DNA of 40,312 nucleotides from Rhodobiaceae bacterium (lineage in GTDB: Bacteria; Pseudomonadota; Alphaproteobacteria; Puniceispirillales; Puniceispirillaceae), in assembly GCA_018624035.1 (NCBI GenBank), contig JAAZUU010000005.1, positions 1 through 40,312 of the forward strand, in the 5' to 3' direction. Below are positions 1 through 7,893 of this stretch, piece by piece. The notes under the pieces were generated by a model. That model was not told the DNA's origin. It did no database searches and saw nothing but the letters and a program-made list of their open reading frames with translations. The position numbers and the translations under genes are program-made. Within the stretch, counting starts at the first letter, position 1, and each line of letters begins with the position of its first letter.

Positions 1-320
1 GCAAGGTCGATTGCCGGCCCGACCGTCTTTCCGGCAAAGCTGTGATAGAAGGGAAGCTTGCCGAACTGGTCGATGGCGGCCTGCACCAGTTCCGGTTCGG
101 AAAAGCCGAGCGAGGTGCACCATAACCCGCTCATCCCCTCATAAAAGCGGTTGCCATTCTCGTCATGCACGAAAACACCGCTTCCCTTCGCCATGATGTG
201 CGGGCCGGTATCGGCCAGCATCGACGGCTTGGTGTAGGGATGCATGTGAAAGGCGATATCACGGCTTGCCGGGGAATTGCCGGGAAATTTGTCCGTGGTC
301 GTGGTGTCGTCCGGGCTCAT
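1..320 (-). CDS. Class III (omega) aminotransferase, N-terminal part
   Basis: This is the first 106 codons of a PLP-dependent class III aminotransferase; the rest lies beyond the left edge. Read on the minus strand from the ATG at 320, the protein begins MSPDDTTTTDKFPG and continues through HMHPYTKP, a GSGVFVHDENGNRFYEGMSG block and LWCTSLGFS. This is the usual N-terminus of omega-amino-acid:pyruvate or diamine aminotransferases, where the conserved Leu-Trp line the substrate pocket. The catalytic lysine is outside the window, so the substrate cannot be named. A strong Shine-Dalgarno (AGGAGG on the minus strand, near 330) sits just upstream of the start. The SDR gene ends 68 bases upstream on the same strand, so the two may be co-transcribed. 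The family is fairly certain; the exact amine donor is unknown. Confidence 0.85.
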   Translation of the reverse strand, partial: MSPDDTTTTDKFPGNSPASRDIAFHMHPYTKPSMLADTGPHIMAKGSGVFVHDENGNRFYEGMSGLWCTSLGFSEPELVQAAIDQFGKLPFYHSFAGKTVGPAIDL

Positions 321-388
321 GCCTCTATCCTCCTGCCGCTATTCGCGCGGATGAATATTCGGGCTGGCGGCGAGGGCGGAATCCGTCC

Positions 389-1135
389 TCAGACATGCTG
401 TCCGCCATTGACGTGCAATTCGGCACCATTGATGTAGGCGGCGCTTTCATTGCACAGGAAAAAGATCGTCTCCGCGACTTCCTCGGAGGTGCCGAACCGG
501 CCCAGCGGGATGCCCGGCAGCATGGCTTCCTCGCTTCCCGGCGACAGGATCTCGGTCATGATCTCGCCCGGCGCGATGGCATTGACGCGAACGCCGCGCT
601 TGCCGAAATCAGAGGCCATTTCGCGTGTCAGCGCGCTCAAAGCCGCCTTCGACGAGGCATAGGCGGAACCGGCGAATTCATGGACCCGGCTTCCGGCGAT
701 GGAGGTGACATTGACCACCGTCCCGTTGCCGCGCTCCAGCGGCTCGATCAGGGCGCGCGCCAGCATAACCGGCGCAAACACATTGACCTGGAAAACAAGC
801 TGCCAGACTTCGAGCGGCGTCAGGACCGAATCAAGACGCTCGCCATTGCCACCTTTTGGCGAAATGCCGGCATTGTTGACAAGCGCATGAAGGGGGCGGC
901 CATCAAGACGGCGCATCAGCTCGGCCGCGCCGCGCTCAATCTCCTCGGGTGATTCGAGGTCGACCTCGATATGGTCCTGATCACCATCGCCGGCATGCCA
1001 CGGGCACTGCCCCGGCACCGCGCCGCGGGAACAGGTGATGACCCGCCATCCGGCGTCGGAGAACCGTTTGACGGTGGCGTGACCGATACCACGGCTAGCG
1101 CCGGTCAGCATGATTGTTTTCTGTGGCTCGCCCAT
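389..1135 (-). CDS. Short-chain dehydrogenase/reductase (FabG-like)
   Basis: This 248-residue protein is a classical SDR that oxidises or reduces a carbonyl/alcohol with NAD(P)H in the cytoplasm. The cofactor motif TGASRGIG is at residues 11-18 and NNAG at 87-90. The catalytic Ser is at about 145 (VNVTSIAGS), with the Tyr/Lys pair YASSK at 159-163. The C-terminus (ELHVNGG) is the usual last strand of FabG-like enzymes. Length is normal for the family. An Arg follows the first Ser of the glycine motif (TGASRG), which often goes with NADP(H) preference. It lies upstream of, and on the same strand as, the aminotransferase, so a joint role in an amino-alcohol or amino-acid pathway is possible, but the substrate is not readable from sequence. 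Confidence 0.88.
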   Translation of the reverse strand: MGEPQKTIMLTGASRGIGHATVKRFSDAGWRVITCSRGAVPGQCPWHAGDGDQDHIEVDLESPEEIERGAAELMRRLDGRPLHALVNNAGISPKGGNGERLDSVLTPLEVWQLVFQVNVFAPVMLARALIEPLERGNGTVVNVTSIAGSRVHEFAGSAYASSKAALSALTREMASDFGKRGVRVNAIAPGEIMTEILSPGSEEAMLPGIPLGRFGTSEEVAETIFFLCNESAAYINGAELHVNGGQHV

Positions 1136-1183
1136 ATCTCGAATCTAGTCGATTTGACGGCGGGTGCCAAGCGTTGTGCGGGG

Positions 1184-1870
1184 CTAGAGATGATCGAGAT
1201 ACTGCTTTGCCAGCGGATGGGATGGCGCAGAGAAGAACCGGTCCGCAGGCGCCGTCTCGACAAGACGGCCGCCGTCGAGAAGAAGAACATCCTCGCCAAG
1301 ACGCTCGGCCTGCGCCCGGTTGTGGCTCGTCATGACGATGGTCATGCCCTGCTCATGCGCCTCGCGCACCATCGTCTCGACAAATTTTGTCGCCGCGAAA
1401 TCGAGATGCGCTGTCGGCTCGTCAAGGAACAGGATGTCAGGTCCGGCGGCAAGAGCCCCGATCAGCGCCAGTTTCTGCTGCTCGCCCCCTGACAGCATGC
1501 GCGCCGGCGCATCGGCGCGTCTGTCCATCTCGGCACGACGCAACCAGTCATGACGTGCGGCGGCGTCAAGCTGTGGGCACAGAAAGCGCAGATGACCGAC
1601 GGTCGTGCGGCGGGTGATGACCGGTTTCTGGAAGACCATCTTCTGGCATGCCAGTGACGGACCATTGATCGTGCCGGCATCACATGTGATCAGCCCGTGA
1701 AGACAGTTCATTAGCAACGTTTTGCCAGCACCATTATGACCCAGCAGCAGGGTTATGCTGCCGCGCCGGATCTGTGCCGAGACCGACTCCAGAAGGGTCA
1801 CACCGTCGCGCCGCAATATCAGGTCGCGCGCCGTCATGATGATGTCGGCCGAGGAGTGATCAGATGTCAT
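1184..1870 (-). CDS. tupC: ABC transporter ATPase, tungstate-type (TupC-like)
   Basis: This 228-residue nucleotide-binding subunit energises import by the adjacent permease. Walker A is GHNGAGKT (44-51), the ABC signature LSGGE is at 126-130, Walker B plus the catalytic Glu is ILFLDEP (146-152), and the H-loop His is at 183 (TSH). All catalytic elements are intact. It starts 11 bases inside the 3' end of the permease gene, so the two are translationally coupled. The small ATPase without a C-terminal molybdate-binding (TOBE/Mop) domain, paired with a TupB-like permease, favours the TupABC (tungstate) type over ModC, which normally carries that extra domain. Molybdate or another oxyanion remains possible. 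No periplasmic binding protein (TupA) is encoded next to it. Confidence 0.8.
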   Translation of the reverse strand: MTSDHSSADIIMTARDLILRRDGVTLLESVSAQIRRGSITLLLGHNGAGKTLLMNCLHGLITCDAGTINGPSLACQKMVFQKPVITRRTTVGHLRFLCPQLDAAARHDWLRRAEMDRRADAPARMLSGGEQQKLALIGALAAGPDILFLDEPTAHLDFAATKFVETMVREAHEQGMTIVMTSHNRAQAERLGEDVLLLDGGRLVETAPADRFFSAPSHPLAKQYLDHL

Positions 1871-2567
1871 GGCCGAGATTCCGGAAGCTGTGCCGCAGCA
1901 GCTGGCTGGCGATGTTGATTGTCAGGGCGACAAGCAGCAGCACAATGCCGAGCGCCATCGCGAAAGCCAGCTCCCCCATCGAGGTGGCCAGCGCGATCGA
2001 TGTTGTCATCACGCGTGTCGAATGCCGGATATTGCCGCCAACGATCATCACCGCGCCGACCTCGGAAATGGCTCGTCCAAAACAGGCAAGACCGATTGTC
2101 AGCAGCGCCACGCGCGCCTCGAAGACAAGCGCCTTTATGCGCGCGAGCCGACCAAGGCCAAGCGACTGGAAAAGAAGCGCATATTCTCCATTCAGCGATT
2201 CGAACGCCTGCCGTGAGAGCGCGATCGAAATCGGCAGGACAAGGACCGTCTGCGCCAGCATCATCGCCGCCGGCGTATAGAGAATGCCCATGAAACCAAG
2301 TGGTCCGGATCGTGAAATCAAAAGATAGATCAACAGCCCGATCACCACCGGCGGCATACCAAGGAAGGTGTTGCTGACAACAATCAGGGCGGTGCGCCCG
2401 GGAAACCTGTATGTGGCCAGCAGCGCGCCCATCGGCAGACCGATGACAAGCGATACAAGGACTGCCGTAAGGCTGACGGTCAGTGACAGGCCGATGATTC
2501 CCATCAGTTCCGCATGGCCCGAAGTGAGCAGCGAGAGGGCAATCTGGAAGGGGTTCAGGATATCCAT
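1860..2567 (-). CDS. tupB: ABC transporter permease, tungstate-type (TupB-like)
   Basis: This 235-residue integral membrane protein has about five to six hydrophobic segments (roughly 20-50, 55-85, 95-115, 145-170 and 200-225). The cytoplasmic coupling region, with the EAA-like pattern EARVALLTIGLACFGRAISE near 150-170 followed by VGAVMIVGGN, is very typical of TupB/WtpB/ModB-type oxyanion permeases. It would form the homodimeric channel for tungstate or a related oxyanion and is powered by the ATPase gene that overlaps its end by 11 bases. The space upstream (2568-2697) contains an imperfect 29-base duplication and no binding-protein gene; the next gene upstream is DUF2244. TupB is preferred over ModB because of the separate small ATPase. 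Substrate assignment is moderately sure. Confidence 0.8.
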   Translation of the reverse strand: MDILNPFQIALSLLTSGHAELMGIIGLSLTVSLTAVLVSLVIGLPMGALLATYRFPGRTALIVVSNTFLGMPPVVIGLLIYLLISRSGPLGFMGILYTPAAMMLAQTVLVLPISIALSRQAFESLNGEYALLFQSLGLGRLARIKALVFEARVALLTIGLACFGRAISEVGAVMIVGGNIRHSTRVMTTSIALATSMGELAFAMALGIVLLLVALTINIASQLLRHSFRNLGHDI

Positions 2568-2635
2568 TCTGGCGGTGCGGTGGTGCGATCTGGCGCCCTG
2601 TAGGTTTCTGAATATATGCCCGGCGACCGCCCGGC

Positions 2636-2700
2636 GTTCCTGATCAACTCGGTTTTCCTGGTCACGTCATTGTTCCCGATCAAGTCGGCATTGCCGGTCA
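2636..2700. repeat. Imperfect 29-base direct repeat upstream of tupB
   Basis: Two copies of a 29-base unit lie at 2636-2664 and 2672-2700, separated by 7 bases (cgtcatt). By hand alignment they differ at 6 of 29 positions; both begin gttcc, share gatcaa and tcgg, and end ggtca. The second copy ends in the last codon and stop of the DUF2244 gene. The position just upstream of the minus-strand tupB start would suit a regulator-binding region or a local duplication. No known operator was recognised. Confidence 0.6.
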
Positions 2701-3210
2701 GCGTGGTGCGTCGAGCTGGCCACCAGCCGGCGTTTCCTCGTCCGTCAGGGCAGCCTCGCGCGCCCGCCCGATCATTCGTTTGACCTCGCGGGCAAGCTTC
2801 GGCGTTTCCGCGGGATGCAGAAAACTGCCAATCTCGGTGGCGCGGCCATGCGAACGGACAATCACCTTCTGGCGCTCGCGCGCGCGCATCTCCGGCTCGT
2901 CACGCGGAGTCAGTTCGACCTGCGCCCAGGCAGTCGGCACTTCCGTCGTCTCGCTGTCGCCTGCCGGTGATACAGTCTCGATGGTCAGCTGCCGGCTGGT
3001 CGCCGTCAGATGCTGGCGCCGCCTGGCGGCGCGGTAGTTCATCCTGAACGCAAACCAGACCACCAGCAATTCAAGTCCCAGAAACCCGATGACCGGCCAG
3101 GCACCCATAAGGAAAAAGCCGAGGCCGATGCAGAATGCCAAACTGCCAAGCGCGATCATGACCACCGCGAAGCCGCGTGGTGACAATGACCGATAGGGCC
3201 ATATGGTCAT
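2698..3210 (-). CDS. DUF2244 family membrane protein
   Basis: This is a small protein of about 170 residues with the DUF2244 hallmark PYRSLSPRGF near the N-terminus. Two closely spaced hydrophobic helices follow (residues about 10-30 and 35-55), then a soluble Arg/Glu-rich domain with a VELTP block and an RATEIGSFLHPAE motif near the end. The function is unknown. In other Alphaproteobacteria this family is often found near respiratory or cytochrome oxidase genes, but no such neighbours are present here. I place the start at the ATG at 3210 (MTIWPYRSL); an in-frame TTG at 3231 would add seven residues. The gene stands alone between tupB and the divergent dioxygenase gene. The last 50 residues are charged and probably disordered. 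Confidence 0.75.
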   Translation of the reverse strand: MTIWPYRSLSPRGFAVVMIALGSLAFCIGLGFFLMGAWPVIGFLGLELLVVWFAFRMNYRAARRRQHLTATSRQLTIETVSPAGDSETTEVPTAWAQVELTPRDEPEMRARERQKVIVRSHGRATEIGSFLHPAETPKLAREVKRMIGRAREAALTDEETPAGGQLDAPR

Positions 3211-3455
3211 GGTTTCGCGATGACGGGCCAAAATGCAGATCCTGACGACTGTGTTCGTATTCGGCTATGAAAAAGCCACAGCAGGACGCGTCGGGTCAAT
3301 CGCAAAAGCCATAAGGGACCATCTGTCGCTGTCTGATGGCGCCGATCGCATGTTTGTTGGACAAATTATGCCTCCCGACATGTTCCAAAACGCATTGACG
3401 ACTTGCCGGGGCCTGATCCTGTCTTTAGCATCCGATGGCGGGAGGCGATGCTACA
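3211..3455. other. Intergenic region between DUF2244 and dioxygenase genes
   Basis: About 245 bases separate the two divergent starts. A TTGACG hexamer at 3395-3400 resembles a -35 box, but I find no well-spaced -10 partner. No RNA gene or convincing ORF is visible; the open frame running from 3233 into the dioxygenase gene has no recognisable protein sense. Confidence 0.4.
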
Positions 3456-4424
3456 ATGTCGATTACAGCGCTTGGATATATGGGCCTCCGTTCACCTTTG
3501 CTTGGCGACTGGTCGGATTATGCCCGGCGACAACTTGGCATGCAGCAGGTCGACCGCGGTGGCGGCACTCTGTCATTTCGCATGGATGACTGGCAGCAAC
3601 GCCTTGTTCTGCTTGATGAGGCAGGCGACGAATTTGCCTTTATGGGATGGCAGGTGGAGCATGCCGGCGATCTCGATGTGCTGGCCGCGCGGATCGAGGC
3701 GTTCGGCATTCGCGTTACCGAGGCGAACAGCTCATTGTGTGACCAGCGTTTTGTAACACGGATGATCTTTTGTGACGATCCGGACGGTAATCGTGTCGAA
3801 CTCTTCGCTTCGCCGAAACTGGCCACCGACCCGTTCGCGCCGGGACGGCCGATTGACGGGTTCCTGACCGGCCCCTATGGCATGGGGCATGCTGTTCTGC
3901 ATGTCGAGGATGTGACGCCGCTGCTGCCTTTTTATCGTGACGTGCTGGAATTCCGGGTGAGTGACTATGGCCTGTCTCCCTATCCGATGTATTTCTTCCA
4001 TGTGAACGGACGCCATCACAGCTTTGCGATGATCGGCACCGGCCGCCGCGGTCTGCACCATTTCATGGTTGAATATCAGAACCTTGACGATGTCGGACAG
4101 GGCTATGACCTCGCGCTCGAGGAAGAGGACAGGATCGCCTACACGCTTGGCCGCCATACCAATGACTACATGACTTCCTTCTATGCCCGCACACCGTCCA
4201 GTTTCTTCATCGAGAGCGGCTGGGGTGGCCGGGTGATCGATGTTGATCAATGGCAACCCCATGAAACACATGTCGGTCCCAGCTTCTGGGGGCATGACCG
4301 GGTGCATCTTCCCGACGATCGCCGTGCCGTGATGCGTGACATGCGGCTGAAGGCGGCGGCGGAGGGCAAACGCACGCCAAAGCTTGTCGACTGTCCCTGG
4401 CTCTATGATCAATTGAGTAGTTAA
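3456..4424 (+). CDS. Type I extradiol ring-cleavage dioxygenase (BphC-like)
   Basis: This 322-residue Fe(II) enzyme of the vicinal-oxygen-chelate superfamily would cleave a catechol ring next to its two hydroxyls, using O2. The N-terminus MSITALGYMGLRSPLLGDW is the BphC/2,3-dihydroxybiphenyl dioxygenase type, with two pairs of VOC modules. The metal ligands are visible: His145 (YGMGHAVLHV), His201/202 (GLHHFMVEY) and Glu253 (SFFIESGWGG). Second-sphere His188, His234 and Tyr243 also match the family. I chose the ATG at 3456 because GGAGG lies 10 bases upstream and the family begins there; an ATG at 3435 is less likely. A flavoprotein hydroxylase gene follows after 7 bases, so the pair would hydroxylate and then open one aromatic ring. 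The real substrate is not known. Confidence 0.9.
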   Translation: MSITALGYMGLRSPLLGDWSDYARRQLGMQQVDRGGGTLSFRMDDWQQRLVLLDEAGDEFAFMGWQVEHAGDLDVLAARIEAFGIRVTEANSSLCDQRFVTRMIFCDDPDGNRVELFASPKLATDPFAPGRPIDGFLTGPYGMGHAVLHVEDVTPLLPFYRDVLEFRVSDYGLSPYPMYFFHVNGRHHSFAMIGTGRRGLHHFMVEYQNLDDVGQGYDLALEEEDRIAYTLGRHTNDYMTSFYARTPSSFFIESGWGGRVIDVDQWQPHETHVGPSFWGHDRVHLPDDRRAVMRDMRLKAAAEGKRTPKLVDCPWLYDQLSS

Positions 4425-4431
4425 ATCCGAG

Positions 4432-5934
4432 ATGACGAAAAAAACCCTGTCCGCAAAGGCGGATCATGATGTTGTGATTGTCGGCCTTGGTCCTACCGGG
4501 GCGACTCTTGCCAACATTCTTGCCGAATATGGCCTTGATGTCCTTGTCCTCGAACGTGAGGAAGCTGTCTATCCGCTGCCCCGAGCCGTGCATTTCGACG
4601 ATGAGGCGATGCGGGTCTTTCAGTCGATCGGACTTGCCGAGGGCATCGGCCGCGACGCGCGGGTCAATGTCGGGACCAAATTCGTCGATGCCAATATGGA
4701 GCTGATGCTGGACTGGTCGCGTCCGCAGGAGGTCGGTCCGCTTGGCTGGCATCCAAGCTACCGCTTCCATCAACCCGACCTCGAGGCCGAACTCAATCGC
4801 GGTCTTGCGGACCGTTCGACAGTGGTGGTGCTGCGGTCTGCCAATGTCATCGGGGTCACCGACCATTCCGATCATGTCACCGTCAGCTATGACCATGAAG
4901 GGACCGCCAAATCCGCCTCCGCCCGCTATGTCGTGGGAACGGACGGTGCGCGTTCGGTCGTGCGGGCGTCGATGGACAGCGGCTGGGAGGATCTCGGCTT
5001 CAAGGAACGCTGGCTCGTCATCGACGTTCAACTGTTGAAGCCACGCCCGGATCTTGGCGATTTCACAATCCAGACATGCGACAGGGCACGGCCGACAACC
5101 TATGTGCGATGCCCGCGTGACTGGCGGCGCTGGGAAATCAGTCTGAAGCCCGATGAAACCGCCGAAATGGTGACCGAGGATTCCTTTATCTGGCCAAAAA
5201 TGCGCCCGGCGATCACGCCGGAGGAGGGCGCCATTCGGCGCAAGGCCGTCTACAGTTTTGAATCAAAGCTGGCGACACGGTGGCGCGAGGGCAGACGACT
5301 GATTGCCGGTGATGCCGCGCACCTGATGCCGCCATTTCTTGGCCAGGGCATGTGCACGGGAATTCGCGATGCGGCCAATCTTGCCTGGAAACTGGTGGCG
5401 ATCCTGAAATGGGGAGCGGCCGAGAACATTCTCGACAGCTACGAGATGGAACGGCGTGACCATGCCCGTATCTATATCGAGACAGCGGTCAGTGTCGGCG
5501 AGATGATGAACAGTGCCGAGACGGCCGATGCCCTGACTCACGCCGTCCGTCCTGACGGGTCGGCGCAGATGCAATCGATCAATCGCGGGCTTGAAAGGGC
5601 AATCGGCCCGGAGGAAGACAGTTTTGCCGGCATGCGGATGCCACAGCCGCAGCTTTCCGACGGGCAGTGGCTTGGTGATGCCATGAAAGGACGCTTTGCC
5701 ATCATCGGGCGTGGTGCGGCCCGGCGGGCAACTTCCTTGCCATCTTCACAGATGGCGCTTGGCGTCAGTGCCGATGAGCATGACGAGGTGGCCGGCATGC
5801 TGGAGCGGCTTGGTGTCGGTTCACTTATTATACGCCCGGACTTCTACTGCTTCGGGGCAGAAACCGATGCCGGCGATGACGCGCTCGACAGGCTTGTCGG
5901 TGCGTTGCACGACCAGCTTGGCCTTGAAGCCTGA
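4432..5934 (+). CDS. FAD-dependent aromatic monooxygenase (MhpA-like)
   Basis: This 500-residue class A flavoprotein hydroxylase has the same plan as 3-(3-hydroxyphenyl)propionate hydroxylase (MhpA). It binds FAD through GLGPTG (18-23), has the DG motif (GTDGARSVVR, Asp171-Gly172) that contacts both FAD and NAD(P)H, and the GD motif GDAAHLMPPFLGQGM (Gly293-Asp294) that binds the ribityl chain. The C-terminal thioredoxin-like domain (about 390-500) is present, and length fits the family. It should insert one O2 atom ortho to a phenolic OH with NADH, giving a catechol for the dioxygenase encoded immediately upstream. The two genes are 7 bases apart and form an operon. No hydrolase (MhpC) or later meta-cleavage genes follow, so the ring-opened product must be processed by enzymes encoded elsewhere. 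Confidence 0.88.
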   Translation: MTKKTLSAKADHDVVIVGLGPTGATLANILAEYGLDVLVLEREEAVYPLPRAVHFDDEAMRVFQSIGLAEGIGRDARVNVGTKFVDANMELMLDWSRPQEVGPLGWHPSYRFHQPDLEAELNRGLADRSTVVVLRSANVIGVTDHSDHVTVSYDHEGTAKSASARYVVGTDGARSVVRASMDSGWEDLGFKERWLVIDVQLLKPRPDLGDFTIQTCDRARPTTYVRCPRDWRRWEISLKPDETAEMVTEDSFIWPKMRPAITPEEGAIRRKAVYSFESKLATRWREGRRLIAGDAAHLMPPFLGQGMCTGIRDAANLAWKLVAILKWGAAENILDSYEMERRDHARIYIETAVSVGEMMNSAETADALTHAVRPDGSAQMQSINRGLERAIGPEEDSFAGMRMPQPQLSDGQWLGDAMKGRFAIIGRGAARRATSLPSSQMALGVSADEHDEVAGMLERLGVGSLIIRPDFYCFGAETDAGDDALDRLVGALHDQLGLEA

Positions 5935-5974
5935 ATGACCTGACTGGCCCTTGATGTCATCCCTTTTGGAGGTC

Positions 5975-5997
5975 TGGCCCCGCGGACCGCTGGGCCA
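5975..5997. terminator. GC-rich hairpin between convergent genes
   Basis: The inverted repeat TGGCCC ... GGGCCA (5975-5980 and 5992-5997) encloses a second inverted repeat, GCG/CGC, so the whole 23-base stretch can fold into a strong stem. It lies between the ends of the convergent monooxygenase and DUF952 genes, where a bidirectional terminator is expected. Neither side has a T-run, so intrinsic termination is uncertain. Confidence 0.35.
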
Positions 5998-6004
5998 TGC
6001 CGTA

Positions 6005-6349
6005 TCAGGCAGTGGGATATCCGCTATCCGGTCGTGGCACGCCGTCTTCATCGCAGGTCAACGGCACCACCGATACAGCGCTGGCAACCGGCAGGTCTGC
6101 ATAGAGATGCGGGAACAGATCACCGCGGCGCGACGGCTCCCACACAATATCCAGACCGTCCGTCTCGACCGCGACCATGACAAGATCGGGCCGGTTGCGA
6201 TAATGCCGTTGCGCGGTTTCCTCAACCTGCGAAGCTGTCGAGAAATGAATGTAGCCATCCTCGAGGTCGATGCCGGCCCCGCGGAACCTGCCCTCGGTCA
6301 CGGCGTCTTTCCAGATTGCGGCGTCACAGATCTTGTAGATGAGGCTCAT
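6005..6349 (-). CDS. DUF952 family protein
   Basis: This cytoplasmic protein of about 114 residues belongs to the DUF952 family, seen from the motifs LIYKIC at the N-terminus, DGYIHFSTASQV near 32-43 and the WEPSRRGDLFPHLYADLP block near 70-90. These residues line the putative pocket in family structures, but no reaction has been established. I start it at the ATG at 6349, which shares its A with the TGA of the HIT gene (TGATG junction), with GGAGA six to seven bases upstream; a GTG directly before it would add one residue. It is the last gene of a run that includes HIT, tartrate dehydrogenase and probably the two genes upstream. In other Alphaproteobacteria DUF952 often sits by dihydroorotate dehydrogenase, which is not seen here. 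Confidence 0.8.
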   Translation of the reverse strand: MSLIYKICDAAIWKDAVTEGRFRGAGIDLEDGYIHFSTASQVEETAQRHYRNRPDLVMVAVETDGLDIVWEPSRRGDLFPHLYADLPVASAVSVVPLTCDEDGVPRPDSGYPTA

Positions 6350-6765
6350 CACCGGTCTCCTTGTTGAAGAAATTCTGCGATGGTGTTGATCAGACGTTGT
6401 TGGTCTGTCTCGGTCAAGGGCACCGGATCGCCATGTCCCCAGATCGGGGCGGGCCAGGCGGGATCGTCGCGTCGCCTTGCCACGACATGCAGGTGCAGCT
6501 GCGGCACCAGATTGCCTATGGCCGCTAAATTGATCTTGTCCGCCGCGAAGCTGGCCTTCATCCAGCCGCCAAGCCGCGTGGCGAGATCAAACAGTCGGCC
6601 ACGCATGACATCGGCGAGGTCGTGAAGTTCTTCCGCGCCGTCATGTTCCGGTACCAGCAGAAGCCAGACATAACGTGAATCATCGACAAGCCTGATCTGA
6701 ATATCATCAATTCTTACAATAAGATGTGAGCTGTTGATAAGACGTTGGTCGAGAGCGAAATCCAT
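6349..6765 (-). CDS. HIT-family nucleotide-binding protein
   Basis: This 138-residue histidine-triad protein probably hydrolyses or transfers nucleoside phosphates. The core motif PQLHLHVVAR spans 88-97, with His91 and His93, the second being the usual nucleophile; the third His of the triad is replaced by Val, as is common in the branch with the signature Q-x-H-x-H-V. The beta-strand YVWLLLVPE (32-40) precedes it. The start at 6765 (MDFALDQRLI) lies two bases after the stop of the tartrate dehydrogenase gene and is preferred over an upstream start inside that gene. The downstream DUF952 gene overlaps its stop by one base. Tight packing implies one transcript. The cellular substrate is not inferable. 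Confidence 0.85.
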   Translation of the reverse strand: MDFALDQRLINSSHLIVRIDDIQIRLVDDSRYVWLLLVPEHDGAEELHDLADVMRGRLFDLATRLGGWMKASFAADKINLAAIGNLVPQLHLHVVARRRDDPAWPAPIWGHGDPVPLTETDQQRLINTIAEFLQQGDR

Positions 6766-6767
6766 GC

Positions 6768-7844
6768 TCAGCCGCCAATGATGTCGGCGATGGCCTTGCC
6801 GCATTCTTCTGTCGTGGCCGTCCCGCCGAGATCGCGTGTTCGCAAGGCAGGCTCGGAAAGAGCCGTATCGATGGCGTCGGTGATGGATGTCGCCGCATCG
6901 GCAAATCCAAGATGTTCCAGCATCATGGCGGCCGTCCAGATCTGGCCGACCGGATTGGCAATGCCCTGGCCGGCGATATCGGGAGCCGATCCATGGACAG
7001 GCTCGAAAAGTGACGGGAACTCACCTGTCGGGTTGATGTTGCCCGATGGTGCGACACCGATGGTGCCGGTGCAGGCGGGGCCAAGATCGGACAGAATGTC
7101 ACCGAACAGGTTGGAGGCCACGACAACGTCGAACCAGTCCGGATGCTGGACGAAATGCGCGGTCAGAATGTCGATGTGATACTTGTCCGTCTCGACCTGC
7201 GGATAGTGGGCGGCCATCGCCTCGACGCGCTCATCCCAATAAGGCATGGTGATGGATATGCCATTGGATTTGGTGGCCGATGTCAGGTGCTTTTTTGGCC
7301 GGCTCTGCGCCAGGTCGAAAGCGAATTTCAGCACCCGGTCGACGCCGACCCGGCTCATCACCGTTTCCTGGATGACCACCTCGCGTTCGGTATCGGCAAA
7401 CATCCGCCCGCCGATCGAGGAATATTCGCCTTCGGTGTTCTCGCGAACGATGTAGAAATCGATATCGCCGGGCACCCGGTAGGCAAGCGGCGAGGGCACA
7501 CCGGGAAGAAGGCGCACCGGCCGCAGATTCACATACTGGTCGAATTCACGCCGGAATTTCAGCAATGACCCCCATAGCGAGATATGATCGGGAATCCTGT
7601 CGGGAAGACCGACCGCGCCGAAGAAAATCGCGTCATGGCCGCCAATCTGCTCTTTCCAGTCCTCCGGCAGCATATCGCCATGTTGGGCGTAATAGTCATA
7701 GCTTGAGAAATCGAAATGGTCGTAATGCAGATTGATGTCGTATTTCGACGCGACCGCCTCCAGCACACGAAGACCTTCCGGCACGACTTCCTTGCCGATC
7801 CCGTCGCCCGGGATGACCGCGATGTTGAACCTGTTCCTTGCCAT
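6768..7844 (-). CDS. Tartrate/D-malate dehydrogenase (TTUC/DmlA type)
   Basis: This 358-residue enzyme is a beta-decarboxylating dehydrogenase of the isopropylmalate dehydrogenase superfamily, converting D-malate to pyruvate (or tartrate to oxaloglycolate) with NAD+ and Mn2+/Mg2+. It starts NIAVIPGDGIGKEV, has the substrate loop YVNLRPVRLLPG near 108-119, RENTEGEYSSIGG near 135-147, the Lys of HLTSATKSNG, and the metal/cofactor block SNLFGDILSDLGPA followed by NINPTGEFPSLFEPVHGSAPDIAGQ. The FDFSSYDYYAQHGDMLP segment in place of the LeuB pattern, and the absence of leuC/leuD neighbours, point to the TTUC subgroup. The start at 7844 has AGGGGG upstream; a longer frame to 8012 overlaps the next gene and looks spurious. 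The AKR gene ends 50 bases upstream, so operon membership with the sugar genes is likely. Confidence 0.87.
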   Translation of the reverse strand: MARNRFNIAVIPGDGIGKEVVPEGLRVLEAVASKYDINLHYDHFDFSSYDYYAQHGDMLPEDWKEQIGGHDAIFFGAVGLPDRIPDHISLWGSLLKFRREFDQYVNLRPVRLLPGVPSPLAYRVPGDIDFYIVRENTEGEYSSIGGRMFADTEREVVIQETVMSRVGVDRVLKFAFDLAQSRPKKHLTSATKSNGISITMPYWDERVEAMAAHYPQVETDKYHIDILTAHFVQHPDWFDVVVASNLFGDILSDLGPACTGTIGVAPSGNINPTGEFPSLFEPVHGSAPDIAGQGIANPVGQIWTAAMMLEHLGFADAATSITDAIDTALSEPALRTRDLGGTATTEECGKAIADIIGG

Positions 7845-7893
7845 GATGAACCCCCTGGCCGGTTGCAACCCCGTGACGTCAAGCCTGCAGCGG

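Noticed and set aside
3233-3589. A plus-strand 118-residue open frame
   Set aside because: It runs into the dioxygenase gene out of frame, has no ribosome site and no protein family sense; the true gene begins at 3456.
4207-5031. Long minus-strand open frame of 274 residues under the dioxygenase and monooxygenase genes
   Set aside because: It is antisense to two well-supported genes and its sequence has no family character; long frames on the opposite strand are common at this G+C.
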